Below are positions 29,476-39,825 of a DNA stretch of 64,000 nucleotides, piece after piece. The notes under the pieces were generated by a model. It had not been told where the DNA came from and ran no database searches. It saw only the letters and a program-made list of their open reading frames with translations. How positions within the stretch are numbered: the first letter of the stretch is position 1; every line of letters begins with the position of its first letter. The DNA lies in contig JALSIM010000041.1 of assembly GCA_026990035.1 (NCBI GenBank), positions 186,001 through 250,000 on the forward strand, written 5' to 3'. The position numbers and the translations under genes are program-made. The stretch comes from Alphaproteobacteria bacterium (GTDB taxonomy: Bacteria; Pseudomonadota; Alphaproteobacteria; Geminicoccales; Geminicoccaceae).

Positions 29476-30300
29476 TCATTTGTCGTTCGAACCGCCGGTG
29501 CCGGTTTCGCTCAGAAAGGCTTCCAGGACGCGAAGAGTCTCCGCCGGTTTTTCCACCTGCGGCCAATGGCCGGCATCGGGGAGGGTGACGATCCGCGCCC
29601 CCGGGAACAGCCGGCGGATCCGCGGAACGTGCCGGTCCTCGACGTAGGAGGAGCGTTCGCCGCGGAGGAACAGGCCCGGTCCCTCCCAGCGGCGGCCCTC
29701 GAGCGCTTCCGGAAAACCGGTGATCGCCGGCAGCCCGCGCCGCAGGGCCGGGAGGTTGCAGCGCCAGCGCAACCCCTCGCCGGTGGCCTCGAGGTTCTGG
29801 AGCAGGAAGCCGCGGAGCGAGTCTTCCGGAACCGCCGCCCGCAGGGCCGCGTCCACCTCGCCGCGACTGCGGTAGCGGGCGAGATCGAGGGCCAGGAGCG
29901 CATCGAGCATCGGCGCCAGCTCCCGCACATAGGCCACCGGCGCGATATCGACGACGATCAGCGCCCGGAGCCGCGGACATCCCTCGAGAGCCAGGGTCAT
30001 CGCCGCCTTGCCACCCATGCTGTGGCCGAGGAGGATCGCCCCGTCGAGCCGCTGCGTCTCCAGCAGCAGCCGCAGATCGGCGGCCATCGCCTCGTAGCCC
30101 GTCGGCTCCGCCCAGGGCGAGGCGCCGTGATTGCGGAGATCGACGAGATGGCAGGTGAAGCGGTCGGCGAGCGCCCGCGCGATACCGCGCCAGTTGCGGC
30201 CGCTGCCGAGAAAACCGTGCAGGAACAGCAGCGGCGGCCCCGTTCCCAGCCGCTCGAAGGTCAGCGCGACCGGCCGCGGAGTCGGGCTATTCGGCGGCAT
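29476..30300 (-). CDS. Alpha/beta fold esterase, YbfF-like
   Basis: Serine hydrolase of 274 residues. The oxyanion loop is LLFLHGFLGSGRNW, the nucleophile elbow GHSMGG, and the catalytic His is in DAGHWPQVEKP; VDLRNHGASPWAE is very like YbfF/acyl-CoA esterases. The protein start at ATG 30300 overlaps the cfa end by 14 bases; an upstream ATG at 30348 is less likely. Because it is coupled to cyclopropane synthase, an acyl or phospholipid-linked substrate is possible, though untested. Confidence 0.87.
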   Translation of the reverse strand: MPPNSPTPRPVALTFERLGTGPPLLFLHGFLGSGRNWRGIARALADRFTCHLVDLRNHGASPWAEPTGYEAMAADLRLLLETQRLDGAILLGHSMGGKAAMTLALEGCPRLRALIVVDIAPVAYVRELAPMLDALLALDLARYRSRGEVDAALRAAVPEDSLRGFLLQNLEATGEGLRWRCNLPALRRGLPAITGFPEALEGRRWEGPGLFLRGERSSYVEDRHVPRIRRLFPGARIVTLPDAGHWPQVEKPAETLRVLEAFLSETGTGGSNDK

Positions 30301-31516
30301 GCGCCGTCGGCTGACGGTGCCGATATTCGAATTCGAACATGTAGTCACGGGTGATCGGCACCACGTCCCGTTCCTTGGCGAGCTGGAGCTGGAAGACCAT
30401 GCCGTCCATCACCCGGAAGAAGATCTCGGCGGCGACCAGATAGTATTCCCACATCCGGCAGAAGCGTTCGTCGAGGAGACGCGCCGCGCGCTCCCGGTTG
30501 GCGAGGAAGCGTTCCCGCCAGGCGGCGAGCGTGTGGGCGTAGTGCAACCGGAGGATCTCGAGATCGCAGGCCCACAGCCCCTGGCGTTCGACTACCGGCA
30601 GGACCTCGGAGAGAGCCGGCACGTAACCGCCCGGAAAGATGTACTTGCGGATCCAAGGGCTGGTCGAGGCGGGGCCGCCCATCCGGCCGATGGAATGGAG
30701 CACCGCCACCCCGTCGGCGGCGAGCAGATCGGCGAGCTGGCCGAAGAAGGCCCCGTAGTGGTTGACGCCGACATGCTCGAACATGCCGACGGAGACGATC
30801 CGATCGTAGCGGCCGCGATGCTGGCGGTAATCCTCGAGCAGGAACCGCACCCGGTCCTCGAGACCGCGCTCCCGGGCCCGCTGGCGGGCGAGTTCGAGCT
30901 GTTCGGTGGAAAGGGTCAGGCCGGTGACCTCGACGTCGAACTCCTCGGCGAGATAGAGCGCGAGCCCGCCCCAGCCGGAGCCGATGTCGAGCACCCTGAG
31001 CCTCGGCCGCAGCAGGAGCTTGGCCGCGAGATGCCGTTTCTTGGCCCGCTGGGCGGCGTCGATGTCCTCGCCCGGCGCCTCGAAATAGGCGCAGCTGTAC
31101 TGCATGTCGGAATCGAGGAACAGGCGGTAGAGCTCGTTGGAAAGATCGTAGTGGTGGGCGACGTTGCGCCGGGCCCGGCCGACCGGGTTGTACTGGTACC
31201 AGCGCCGGGTGAGGGTCTCGACGCTGCGCACGAAGCGGCCGGCGGTCCGCCGCCGCATCCGCATGTAGTTGTGGGCCACCAGATACAGGAGATCGTAGAG
31301 CGTGCCTTCCTCGAGGATCATCCGGCCGTCGACGAAGGCTTCGCCGAGGGCCAGCTCGGAGCGCAGCGAAAGCCGGAGTTCGGTGGCCCGATCGGTGATC
31401 CGGATCGTCACCCGCGGTCCGGATCCGTCGCCGAAACGGCGAACCCCGCCCCGGGCGTCGCGGACCACGAGATCCCCGTGACGAACGAGCTGTCGCAGCA
31501 ACCAGGTGAAAAGCAT
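30287..31516 (-). CDS. cfa: Cyclopropane-fatty-acyl-phospholipid synthase
   Basis: S-adenosylmethionine-dependent methylase that converts unsaturated acyl chains of membrane phospholipids into cyclopropane rings. 409 residues from ATG 31516, which is preceded by GGGAG. The N-terminal lipid-binding domain has GEAFVDGRMILEEGTLYDLL, the SAM site is LDIGSGWGGLALYLAEE, and active-site segments are HHYDLSNELY, QYSCAYFE, SVGMFEHVGVNHY and FPGGYVP. The frame is open to 31624 without convincing family sequence. Followed by a coupled esterase gene. Confidence 0.94.
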   Translation of the reverse strand: MLFTWLLRQLVRHGDLVVRDARGGVRRFGDGSGPRVTIRITDRATELRLSLRSELALGEAFVDGRMILEEGTLYDLLYLVAHNYMRMRRRTAGRFVRSVETLTRRWYQYNPVGRARRNVAHHYDLSNELYRLFLDSDMQYSCAYFEAPGEDIDAAQRAKKRHLAAKLLLRPRLRVLDIGSGWGGLALYLAEEFDVEVTGLTLSTEQLELARQRARERGLEDRVRFLLEDYRQHRGRYDRIVSVGMFEHVGVNHYGAFFGQLADLLAADGVAVLHSIGRMGGPASTSPWIRKYIFPGGYVPALSEVLPVVERQGLWACDLEILRLHYAHTLAAWRERFLANRERAARLLDERFCRMWEYYLVAAEIFFRVMDGMVFQLQLAKERDVVPITRDYMFEFEYRHRQPTAHAAE

Positions 31517-31658
31517 CGCGTTTCTCCCGGCCTGTACGGTTGATCTTCGCGAAAGCGCTCGCCCCAGGCTGCCGGGCCGCGCCTCCCTCGGCGACAGAAT
31601 GTCGGCTTTTTCCGGCTCTGCCAACCGGTTCCGGCATATAGTCCGATCCGGCCGACCA

Positions 31659-33122
31659 TCATCCGTGGTTCCACACCACGGTCTTGAGTTTCACGAACTC
31701 GTAAAGGCCGGCGAACCCCTTTTCCCGCCCGTGGCCCGAGCGGCCGACCCCGCCGAAGGGCAGCTCGATGCCGCCGCCGGCCCCGTAGCCGTTGACGAAC
31801 ACCTGGCCGGCCCGGATGCCGTGGGCCAGACGGAGCTGGCGGCTGCCGTCAGCGGTCCAGACCCCGGCCACCAGCCCGTAGGGCGTGGCGTTGGCGAGCG
31901 CCAGCGCCTCGGCCTCGTCGGCGAAGGGCAGACAGGCGAGGACCGGCCCGAAGACTTCCTCGCAGGCGAGCCGCTCGGAAGCCGGGACCGGCCCCAGCAG
32001 GACCGGCGGGACGTAGTAGCCGCCGGGCGGCAGATCGGCCGCCAGCCGTCCCTCCGCCAGCACCGGGATGCCCCGTTCGCGGGCCTCCCCGAGATAGCCG
32101 CGTACCCGCTCCATCTGGCGGCGGCTGATGAGAGGCCCGAGATCGAGATCGCGGTCGTGGGGGCCCGCCACGAGCTCCCGGAAGCGGGCCGCGAGCCGCG
32201 CCGTCACCTCCTCGTAGACGGTCTTCTCGATCAGCACCCGCGAACCGGCCGAACAGGTCTGGCCGGCGTTCTGGACGATGGCGGCGACCACGACCGGCAG
32301 CGCCGCCTCGAGATCGGCGTCGGCGAACAGGATCTGTGGCGATTTGCCACCCAGCTCCAGGGTGCAGCCGATGTGGTTGCGGGCCGCGGCCGCCTGGATC
32401 GCCGTCCCGGTCTCCGGGGAGCCGGTGAAGGAGATGAAGTCGATGCCCGGATGTGCCGCGAGGGCGGCGCCCGCCTCCTCGCCCGGCCCGGGGACGATGT
32501 TGAGCGCCCCCTCCGGAAAGCCGATCTCCTGCATCAGCTCGGCGATCCGCAGCAGCGACAGGCAGGCGTCCTCGGCCGGCTTCAGGACGCAGGCGTTGCC
32601 GGCGGCCAGCGCGGCGCCGATCGAGCGGCCGAAGATCTGCGCCGGATAGTTCCAGGGAATGATGTGGGCGGTGACCCCGTGGGGCTCCCAGAAGCTGGCC
32701 GCGGTGTAGCCCTCGAGGAAGGGGATCGTGTCGCCGTGGAGCTTGTCGGCGGCCCCCCCGTAGTATTCGAAATAGCGGGCACAGGCGCGGATGTCGGCCC
32801 GTCCCTGACTAAGGGGCTTGCCGGTGTCCCGGGATTCGATCTCCGCCAGCTCCTCGACATGGTCGAGAATGGCGGCCGAAAGTCGCATCAGCAGGCGGCC
32901 GCGCTCGAAGGCGGGAAGCCGCCCCCAGGCCCCCTTCTCGAAGGCCCGGCGGGCGGCCGCGACGGCGGCGTCGATGTCGGCCGGACCGCCGCTCGCGATC
33001 TCGGCGAACACCCGCCCGTCGCTGGGGCAGATCACCGGCAGGGTTTCGCCGCTCGCCGGCGCGACCCAGCGCCCCCCGATCAGGCACCTGCCGCGGCTCA
33101 CCGATTCCGTCTTCCCGCTCAT
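31659..33122 (-). CDS. NAD(P)-dependent aldehyde dehydrogenase
   Basis: 487-residue ALDH superfamily enzyme. Cofactor motifs IIPWNYP and FTGSPETG, the general base Glu in LELGGKSPQ and the catalytic Cys in NAGQTCSAGSRVL are all present; the end GGVGRSGHGREKG is typical. Similarity in style to betaine- or 4-aminobutyraldehyde dehydrogenases, but the substrate is not decidable. ATG 33122, preceded by GGGGGAGGAG, overlaps the stop of the upstream nitrilase gene by four bases. Confidence 0.92.
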   Translation of the reverse strand: MSGKTESVSRGRCLIGGRWVAPASGETLPVICPSDGRVFAEIASGGPADIDAAVAAARRAFEKGAWGRLPAFERGRLLMRLSAAILDHVEELAEIESRDTGKPLSQGRADIRACARYFEYYGGAADKLHGDTIPFLEGYTAASFWEPHGVTAHIIPWNYPAQIFGRSIGAALAAGNACVLKPAEDACLSLLRIAELMQEIGFPEGALNIVPGPGEEAGAALAAHPGIDFISFTGSPETGTAIQAAAARNHIGCTLELGGKSPQILFADADLEAALPVVVAAIVQNAGQTCSAGSRVLIEKTVYEEVTARLAARFRELVAGPHDRDLDLGPLISRRQMERVRGYLGEARERGIPVLAEGRLAADLPPGGYYVPPVLLGPVPASERLACEEVFGPVLACLPFADEAEALALANATPYGLVAGVWTADGSRQLRLAHGIRAGQVFVNGYGAGGGIELPFGGVGRSGHGREKGFAGLYEFVKLKTVVWNHG

Positions 33123-33970
33123 CGCCGCTCCTCCCCCTCGGCGCGCCCGACCCGCGGCCGGTCCAGAACCCGATGTCGCTGGACCGGGAGATCGCGGCGG
33201 ATACGCTCCAGATAGGCCATGTCCAGTTGCGCGGCGGCCACACCGGGACCGTCCTGAACCTGGGCGATCACATGGCCCCAGGGGCCGACGATCATGCTGT
33301 GACCGAAATTGTGGCGGACCTCGCGGCCGGCGGGGAACGCCCCCCATTGGGCGGCGGCGGCGATGTAGCACTGGGTCTCGATCGCCCGCGCCCGGAGCAG
33401 GATCTCCCAGTGGTCCTTGCCGGTCTGCAGGGTGAAGGCGGCCGGCACCAGGATCAGCCGCGCCCCGGCCTCGGCGAGGCGCAGATAGAGCTCGGCGAAG
33501 CGCAGATCGTAGCAGATGCTGAGCCCCACCTTCACCCCTTCGAGATCGAACAGGACGATCTCCGTGCCGCGACCGACGAAATCCGATTCGCTGTAGCTGC
33601 GTCCGTCGGGGGTGGTGACGTCGAACAGGTGGACCTTGCGGTAGCGGGCGACCTCCCGGCCTTCGCGGTCGAACACCACGGTGGTGTTATAGAAGCTCCC
33701 GCCGTCCCGCTCGAACATGCTGCCGCCGTGAACGAAGAGCCGGTGCCGGCGGGCGAACTCCCGGAGCATGGCGTAGGCCTCACCGTCCGGAAAACGCTCG
33801 GCCGAGCGGTGGCGAGCGTCGCGGGTGCCGCCGATGAAGGCGAACGTCTCGGGCAGACTCAGGAGATCGGGCCGCTCACCGGCGACCGCCGCTTCCATCA
33901 GCCGCCGCGCCCGGGCCAGATTGGCCGCCTTGTCGGCGACGGAGTTCATCTGCACGACGGCCACCCGCAT
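33119..33970 (-). CDS. Carbon-nitrogen hydrolase, Nit1-like (deaminated glutathione amidase type)
   Basis: Nitrilase-superfamily amidase of 283 residues. The triad is Glu in LLSLPETFAF, Lys in YRKVHLFD and Cys in ICYDLRF. The segment FTLQTGKDHWEILLRARAIETQCYIAAAAQ is characteristic of Nit1/omega-amidase-like proteins that repair deaminated glutathione. Start ATG 33970 begins MRVAVVQMNS; an upstream start at 34024 adds an unconserved arginine-rich stretch. Coupled (ATGA) to the aldehyde dehydrogenase. Confidence 0.88.
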   Translation of the reverse strand: MRVAVVQMNSVADKAANLARARRLMEAAVAGERPDLLSLPETFAFIGGTRDARHRSAERFPDGEAYAMLREFARRHRLFVHGGSMFERDGGSFYNTTVVFDREGREVARYRKVHLFDVTTPDGRSYSESDFVGRGTEIVLFDLEGVKVGLSICYDLRFAELYLRLAEAGARLILVPAAFTLQTGKDHWEILLRARAIETQCYIAAAAQWGAFPAGREVRHNFGHSMIVGPWGHVIAQVQDGPGVAAAQLDMAYLERIRRDLPVQRHRVLDRPRVGRAEGEERR

Positions 33971-34070
33971 CCTCGTCCTCCCTGCGACCGGGCGGAATGC
34001 TCGCCCACCGGCCCGTCTTGTCAACGTTTTTCGCCGTGGACCCGGTCCCCCGACCGGGCGCCGGCCGCCC

Positions 34071-35066
34071 TCAGGGTCGCAGGAAGCCGACGAGGTCGTA
34101 GACCTCCTCGAGGATCGGCTCGGCGATCGCCCGCGCCCGTTCGGCCCCGTAGCGGAGGATGCGGTCGATCTCGGCCGGATCGGCCATCAGCTCCCGCATC
34201 CGGGCGTTGATCGCGGAGAGCTTGTCCACCGCCAGTTCGGCGAGACGCTTCTTGAACTCGGCGAAGGGGGCCTCGCGGAACTCGGCCTCCACCTCGGCCC
34301 GCGGCCGCTCGGCGAGGGCGGCGTAGATGGTGAGCAGGTTGGAGGCCTCGGGGCGTTTCTCGGGATCGTACCAGATACCGAGGATGCTGTCGGATCTGGC
34401 CCGCTGGATCTTGCGGGCGATGGTCGCCGCATCGTCGGTGAGATTGATGCGCGACATGTCCGAGGCGTCCGATTTGCTCATCTTCCGGGTGCCGTCCCGG
34501 AGCGACATCACCCGCGTCGCCTCGCCGGCGATCATCGGCTCCGGCAGGGGGAAATAGTCGGTACCGAACTTCCGGTTGAAGGCACCGGCGATGTCGCGCG
34601 ACAGCTCGAGATGCTGCTTCTGGTCCTCGCCCACCGGCACCAGCGTCGCCTTGTAGGCGAGGATGTCGGCGGCCTGCAGGACGGGATAGGCGTAGAGCCC
34701 CACCGGCGCGTTCTCGCGATGCCTGCCGGCCTTCTCCTTGAACTGGGTCATCCGGTTGAGCCAGCCCAGCGGGGTCACGCAGTTGAACACCCAGGCGAGC
34801 TGCGCATGGGCGGCGACGTTGCTCTGGACGAACAGGATCGAACGCTCGGGATCGATGCCGCAGGCGAGGAGGGCGGCCGCCACCTCGCGGGTGTTGCGCC
34901 GCATCTCGCCGGCGTCGTGGAGGGTGGTGAGCGCGTGCTGGTCGACGATGCAGTAGATGCATTCGTGCCCCTCCTGCAGCCGCACCCAGTGGCGGATCGC
35001 GCCCAGATAGTTGCCGAGATGCAGACCGTGGGTCGGCTGGATGCCGGAAAACACGCGCGCGCTCAT
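34071..35066 (-). CDS. trpS: Tryptophanyl-tRNA synthetase
   Basis: Class I synthetase charging tRNA-Trp, 331 residues, normal length. HIGH-like motif is [10 protein letters not shown] after FSGIQPT, the KMSKS motif is [10 protein letters not shown], and [22 protein letters not shown] is the Trp/Tyr family signature. It ends a glnD-murJ-trpS series on the minus strand with 83 bases after murJ. Confidence 0.98.
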   Translation of the reverse strand: MSARVFSGIQPTHGLHLGNYLGAIRHWVRLQEGHECIYCIVDQHALTTLHDAGEMRRNTREVAAALLACGIDPERSILFVQSNVAAHAQLAWVFNCVTPLGWLNRMTQFKEKAGRHRENAPVGLYAYPVLQAADILAYKATLVPVGEDQKQHLELSRDIAGAFNRKFGTDYFPLPEPMIAGEATRVMSLRDGTRKMSKSDASDMSRINLTDDAATIARKIQRARSDSILGIWYDPEKRPEASNLLTIYAALAERPRAEVEAEFREAPFAEFKKRLAELAVDKLSAINARMRELMADPAEIDRILRYGAERARAIAEPILEEVYDLVGFLRP

Positions 35067-35149
35067 GCGATGTCTCTTTCCGTGAGGACCGGTCCGGGCC
35101 GGCGGGCCCGGCGAGGCGGCGCCTCAGGAACACGCCGCCCGCGGATTCG

Positions 35150-36682
35150 TCAAGCCTGCGGTTGTCGCAAGGCGGCGCCGAGCCGCCGCAGATCCACCGC
35201 CCCCAGGAGCTGGGCCGCGGCGAAGAAGGTGACGACGCCGGTGGGCAGGATCAGACCCAGCAGCAGCAGCGGATGCAGGGCGGCGCCGAAGCGGACGAGG
35301 AGCGTCAGCACCCCGCCCATCAGCAGCGCCGCGACCGCCATCCGCAGCAGCCGGCCGCCCAGCTCGCGGTCCGGCGCGAGGGCGTCGCGGCGCCACAGGA
35401 TCCAGGCGAGGAGACCGGCATTGGCCCAGTTGGAGAGGCCGGTCGCCAGCGCGATTCCGACATGGGCCAGGGGACCGATCAGGGCCAGCACCAGGAGCAC
35501 GTTGAGGATCAGGCAGACGGCGGCGATCTTGGCCGGGGTCGCGGTGTCCTCGCGGGCGAAGAAGGCCGGCGCCAGCACCTTGATCAGCACGTAGGCGGGG
35601 AGACCGATGGCGAAGGCGGCGAGTGCCCCGGCGGTGGCCCGGGTGGCGGCGGCGTCGAAGGCGCCCCGTTCGAACAGGCCGCGGACGATCGGCTCGCCGA
35701 CGGCGATCAGCGCCGCCGCCGCCGGCAGGGTGAACAGCATGCCGATCTCGATCGCCCGGTTCTGCAGCACCAGCGCGCTTTCGCGCCGGCCGCCGCGGAG
35801 CTCGCGGGCGAGGGCCGGCAGCAGCGCCGTGCCCAGGGCCACGCCCACCGCCCCGAGGGGAAGCTGATTGAGACGATCGGCATAGAACAGATAGGAGATG
35901 GCGCCGCGGGGCAGATGGGAGGCGAACCAGGTGTCCACCACCAGGTTGAGCTGATAGACCCCGGCGCCGAGGGCCCCGGGCAGCACGAGCTCGAACAGAC
36001 GGCGCATGCGCGGCGTCACCCGCGGCCATCGCAGCCGCAGCCGCATGCCCGCCCGGGCCGCCGCCCGCAGGACGAGGGCGAGCTGGAGCACCCCGGCGCC
36101 CAGGACACCCCAGGCGAGGAGCTGCGCCGGCATCCCGAAGAGGAAGGCGGACAGCAGGAGGGCGGTGATCAGGGTCAGGTTGAGCAGGACCGGGGCGAAG
36201 GCGGCGGCGGCGAAGCGGCCGAGGCCGTTGAGCACGCCGGAGACCAGGGCGGCCAGCGAGATCAGCAGCAGATAGGGGAAGGTGATCCGCGACAGCGCCA
36301 CCGCCAGGGCGTAGCGTTCGCCTTCCGGATCGAAGCCGGTGGCCAGGGCCCGGACCAGCCAGGGCATCGCCAGCTCGGCGGCGAAGACGACGAAGAGGAG
36401 GATCGTCGCCATCAGCGAGAAGGCTTCCTCGGCGACCCGCTTCGCCCCCTCCCGCCCCTCCGCCTCGAGGGTCCGGGCGAAGAGGGGGACGAAACCGGCG
36501 TTGAACGCCCCTTCGGCGAACAGGCGGCGCAGCAGATTGGCGAGCTTGAAGGCGACGAAGAAGGCGTCGGCCGCCGCCCCCGCCCCCAGGAGACCGGCGA
36601 TCAGCGCGTCCCGCGCGAAGCCGGTGACGCGCGACAGGAGGGTCAGGGAACCGACGGTGGCGGTGGCGCGGAGAATGTTCAC
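35150..36682 (-). CDS. murJ: Lipid II flippase MurJ
   Basis: Moves lipid II across the inner membrane for peptidoglycan synthesis. 510 residues with about 14 hydrophobic helices. MNILRATATVGSLTLLSRVTGFARD is the MurJ/MviN start, with FNAGFVPLFARTLE, VVDTWFASHLPRGAISYLFYADRL and LPLGAVGVALGTALLPALAREL following. Starts 13 bases after the glnD stop, an arrangement common in alphaproteobacteria. Confidence 0.97.
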   Translation of the reverse strand: MNILRATATVGSLTLLSRVTGFARDALIAGLLGAGAAADAFFVAFKLANLLRRLFAEGAFNAGFVPLFARTLEAEGREGAKRVAEEAFSLMATILLFVVFAAELAMPWLVRALATGFDPEGERYALAVALSRITFPYLLLISLAALVSGVLNGLGRFAAAAFAPVLLNLTLITALLLSAFLFGMPAQLLAWGVLGAGVLQLALVLRAAARAGMRLRLRWPRVTPRMRRLFELVLPGALGAGVYQLNLVVDTWFASHLPRGAISYLFYADRLNQLPLGAVGVALGTALLPALARELRGGRRESALVLQNRAIEIGMLFTLPAAAALIAVGEPIVRGLFERGAFDAAATRATAGALAAFAIGLPAYVLIKVLAPAFFAREDTATPAKIAAVCLILNVLLVLALIGPLAHVGIALATGLSNWANAGLLAWILWRRDALAPDRELGGRLLRMAVAALLMGGVLTLLVRFGAALHPLLLLGLILPTGVVTFFAAAQLLGAVDLRRLGAALRQPQA

Positions 36683-36695
36683 GCGGGCCCGTCTC

Positions 36696-39470
36696 TCATG
36701 CCTGGGCGAGCACCTCCAGGAGGGCCTTGCGCAGGCGAGCGATCCGGGCCTCCTGCGCGAGCTTCATGCCGAACACGTCCTTGACGTAGAACACATCCAC
36801 CACCCGTGCACCATAGGTTGCGATGTGCGCGCTCTTGATCACCAGCGCATGGTCCTTGAAGACCCGAGCGAGATCGTAGAGCAGACCGGGCCGATCGCGA
36901 CCGCTGACCTCGACCACCGTGTGCAGACGGCTCGCCCGATTGTCGACGATCACCCGCGGCTCGACCCGGAACAGGCGGGCCGGGGTGAGCCGGCGGCGGT
37001 GCGCCGCCAGCTCCTCCTCGAGCCGCATCTCGCCGGCGATCGCCCGCTCCAGATTGCGCCGGAGCCGGGCGAGCCGCCCCTCGTCCTCGATCGCCTGCCG
37101 CGTCTCCGCCTCCTGGAGGCCGATCAGATCGAGGGCCATGCCGTCGGTGGTGGTGAAGATCCGGGCATCGACGATGGTCACCCGGCTCAGCGCCAGCGCG
37201 CCCGCGATCTTCATGAACAGGCCGGGATGGTCCGGAGCGTAGACGAGGAGCTCGGTGCGGGCCTGGAAGGGCCGGGGGCGGAACTCGATGCAGAGCTCCC
37301 GGCCGGCGGCGTCGGCGGCGGCGACGGACCGCGCGTGACGGGCGAGATCCGCCACCGGAAAGGCCAGCCAGTAGCCGGGTTCGTGCCGTTCGATCCAGGC
37401 CGCGATCCGCTCCTCGGGCCAGGGAGGCGTGTCCCGGGCGAGAGCTCCGGCGAGATCCCGGCGCGCGACCTCGATCCGTTCCCGGCGTCGTCCCCGGGGA
37501 TCCTCGCTGGTCATCGCCGCCAGGGTCTCGTAATAGAGCTCGCGCAGGAGTTGCCCCTTCCATCCGTTCCACACCCCCGGACCGACCGCCCGGATGTCGG
37601 CCACCGTCAGCAGCAGCAGCAGCTTCAACCGCTCCGGCGACTGCACGACGCCCATGAAATCGCTGATCGTGGTCGGATCCTCGATGTCGCGGCGAAAGGC
37701 GGTGGTGCTCATCAGCAGATGATGGCGGACGAGCCAGACCACGGTCGCCGTCGCGTCTTCGGCGAGCCCGAAGCGCCGGCACAGCCGGGCCGCGATTGCG
37801 GCACCGATCTCGCTGTGATCGCCGCCGCGGCCCTTGCCGATGTCGTGCAGGAAGGTGGCCAGATAGAGCTCGGTCCGGGAGTGGATCTCGGGCAGCAGCT
37901 CGGTCGCCAAGGGATGGTCCTCGGCGAGCTCGCCGCGCTCGATCCGGTGCAGCACCTCGATCGCCCGGATGGTGTGCTCGTCGGTGGTGTAGACGTGGTA
38001 GAGGGTGTGCTGCATCTGGGCCACGATGTGGCCGAACTCGGGAACGAACTTGCCGAGGACGCCGCTTTCGTTGAGGCGGGTGAGGGTCAGGGCGGGATCC
38101 TCGCGCGCGGTCATCATCTCGAGGAACAGACGGTTGGCCGCGGGATCCTCGCGCAGCCGGCGATCGATGCGCTTGAGATGGCGATCGACGGCCCGGAGCG
38201 CGTCGGGATGGAGGTCGAGCTCCCGTTCCTGGGCGATCCGGAACAGTTCCAGCATGCGGATCGGCTCGCGGGCGAACAGCTCGGGATCGGCCAGCGAGAC
38301 CCGGTTGCCGATCACCCGGAAACCGCCGATGCGCCGGCGCCCGAAGCCGAAGCGGAAGGCGAGCCGCGGTCGGCGCTTGTGCTGCTCTTCCAGCGCCGCG
38401 CAGACGATGCGGGTCAGATTGCCGACATCGCGGGCGACCAGGTAGTAGCGCTTCATGAAGCGCTCGACGCCGAGAGAGCGCGGCCGGTCGCGATAGCCCA
38501 TGGCGGCGGCGATCCGCGGCTGCAGCTCGAAGGTGAGACGCTCCTCGGGCCGGCCGGTCAGATAGTGGAGATGGCAGCGCACGGTCCAGAGGAACCGCCG
38601 GGAGCGGGCGAACACCCGCAGCGAGTCCGGGCTCAGCACGCCGTGCTTCACGAGCTCCGACGGGCTCGTCGCATCGTAGAGGAAGCGGCCGAGCCACATC
38701 AGGGTGTGGAGATCGCGCAACCCCCCCTTGCCCTCCTTGATGTTGGGCTCGAGCAGGTAGCGGCTGTCGCCCAGACGCTGGTGGCGGGCGTCCCGTTCGG
38801 CCAGCTTGGCCTCGACGAACCGGGCCTCGTGGCCGATCACGAGTTCGTGACGGAAACGCTCGCGGAACCGGCCGAACAACGCCTTCGATCCCCAGACCGG
38901 GCGCGCTTCGAGAAGGGCGGTGAGGACCGTCAGATCCTGGCCGGCGAGACGCAGGCATTCGTCCATCGAGCGGGTCGCGTGACCCACCTTGAGTTTGAGA
39001 TCCCAGAGCTTGATCAGCAGGAACTCGGCGAGCTGCTCGACGAGCGGCGTCCGCTTGTAGGGATGCAGGAAGAGCAGGTCGATGTCGGAAAAGGGAGCGA
39101 GCTCGCCGCGCCCGTAACCACCCACCGCCAGCAGCGCGATCTCTTCGCCGAGGGTGGGGTTGTCGGCGCGATAGAGATGCCGGACGGCGAAATCGAGGGC
39201 CGCCCCGATCAGCTCGTCCATCAGGCGGGCGAGATCCCGATGCACGGTCTCGGCCCCGCCTCCGGCCTCGAAACCGGCCCGGATCCGGGCCCGCCCCGCC
39301 TCCAGATGGCGGCGCAGCGCCGCCAGGACGGCCTCCTGTCCGGCATCGGCTCCGAGCCCGGCCAGGGCTTCGGCGATCTGCGACGCAGTGCCGCTGTGTG
39401 CGGTTTCGACCAGCAGATTCATTCGGTCCGTTACCGGGCCCACCTTGTCTGCGGAGAAGGGCGCCACCAT
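36696..39470 (-). CDS. glnD: Bifunctional PII uridylyltransferase / uridylyl-removing enzyme
   Basis: Nitrogen sensor that uridylylates PII when glutamine is low and deuridylylates when it is high. 924 residues in the usual order: nucleotidyltransferase domain with GGYGRGEL (117-124) and Asp129/Asp131 in SDIDLLFL; GlnD helical domain; HD phosphohydrolase domain with FLHDIGKGRGGDHSEIG; and two C-terminal ACT domains (YAPDHPGLFMKIAGALA and SGRDRPGLLYDLARVF) for glutamine. All catalytic signatures look intact. Divergent from the ccm operon across 106 bases. Confidence 0.97.
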   Translation of the reverse strand: MVAPFSADKVGPVTDRMNLLVETAHSGTASQIAEALAGLGADAGQEAVLAALRRHLEAGRARIRAGFEAGGGAETVHRDLARLMDELIGAALDFAVRHLYRADNPTLGEEIALLAVGGYGRGELAPFSDIDLLFLHPYKRTPLVEQLAEFLLIKLWDLKLKVGHATRSMDECLRLAGQDLTVLTALLEARPVWGSKALFGRFRERFRHELVIGHEARFVEAKLAERDARHQRLGDSRYLLEPNIKEGKGGLRDLHTLMWLGRFLYDATSPSELVKHGVLSPDSLRVFARSRRFLWTVRCHLHYLTGRPEERLTFELQPRIAAAMGYRDRPRSLGVERFMKRYYLVARDVGNLTRIVCAALEEQHKRRPRLAFRFGFGRRRIGGFRVIGNRVSLADPELFAREPIRMLELFRIAQERELDLHPDALRAVDRHLKRIDRRLREDPAANRLFLEMMTAREDPALTLTRLNESGVLGKFVPEFGHIVAQMQHTLYHVYTTDEHTIRAIEVLHRIERGELAEDHPLATELLPEIHSRTELYLATFLHDIGKGRGGDHSEIGAAIAARLCRRFGLAEDATATVVWLVRHHLLMSTTAFRRDIEDPTTISDFMGVVQSPERLKLLLLLTVADIRAVGPGVWNGWKGQLLRELYYETLAAMTSEDPRGRRRERIEVARRDLAGALARDTPPWPEERIAAWIERHEPGYWLAFPVADLARHARSVAAADAAGRELCIEFRPRPFQARTELLVYAPDHPGLFMKIAGALALSRVTIVDARIFTTTDGMALDLIGLQEAETRQAIEDEGRLARLRRNLERAIAGEMRLEEELAAHRRRLTPARLFRVEPRVIVDNRASRLHTVVEVSGRDRPGLLYDLARVFKDHALVIKSAHIATYGARVVDVFYVKDVFGMKLAQEARIARLRKALLEVLAQA

Positions 39471-39576
39471 AACCCTGTGGGCTGGCGGCTCGTGCCCGCT
39501 GCCCCGGTGTAGGTTCGGCCGACGCCGCGGGCAAGCGCCGATGGGCCCCGAAGCCGGGGGACGTTCGGGAGGAGAA

Positions 39577-39825
39577 ATGCGCGAGTTCTTCTGGATGGAC
39601 GGCTACGGTCCCTACGTCTGGGCCGCCTACGCCCTCACCTTCCTCGTCGTCGTCGGCCTCCTTCTCCAGAGCTGGTGGTACGCCCGGAAACGTTCCGCCG
39701 AGCTCGCGGAGCTGCGCGAGCGCAGGCCGCGCCGGGCGCGTGCTCCGATGCGGCCGCTGCGCGCCGAGCGCCGGCCGGCGACCGAGGATGCCACCACCGC
39801 ATCGGCCTCGGGCCCGAACCCGTGA
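39577..39825 (+). CDS. ccmD: Heme exporter protein CcmD
   Basis: Small membrane protein that couples the CcmABC heme exporter to CcmE. 82 residues: a single membrane helix ([21 protein letters not shown]) followed by a basic tail, with the conserved [10 protein letters not shown] start region. ATG 39577 follows GGAGGAGA. ccmABC are not in the window. The stop overlaps a GTG start of ccmE. The C-terminal 40 residues are longer than in minimal CcmD. Confidence 0.85.
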   Translation: MREFFWMDGYGPYVWAAYALTFLVVVGLLLQSWWYARKRSAELAELRERRPRRARAPMRPLRAERRPATEDATTASASGPNP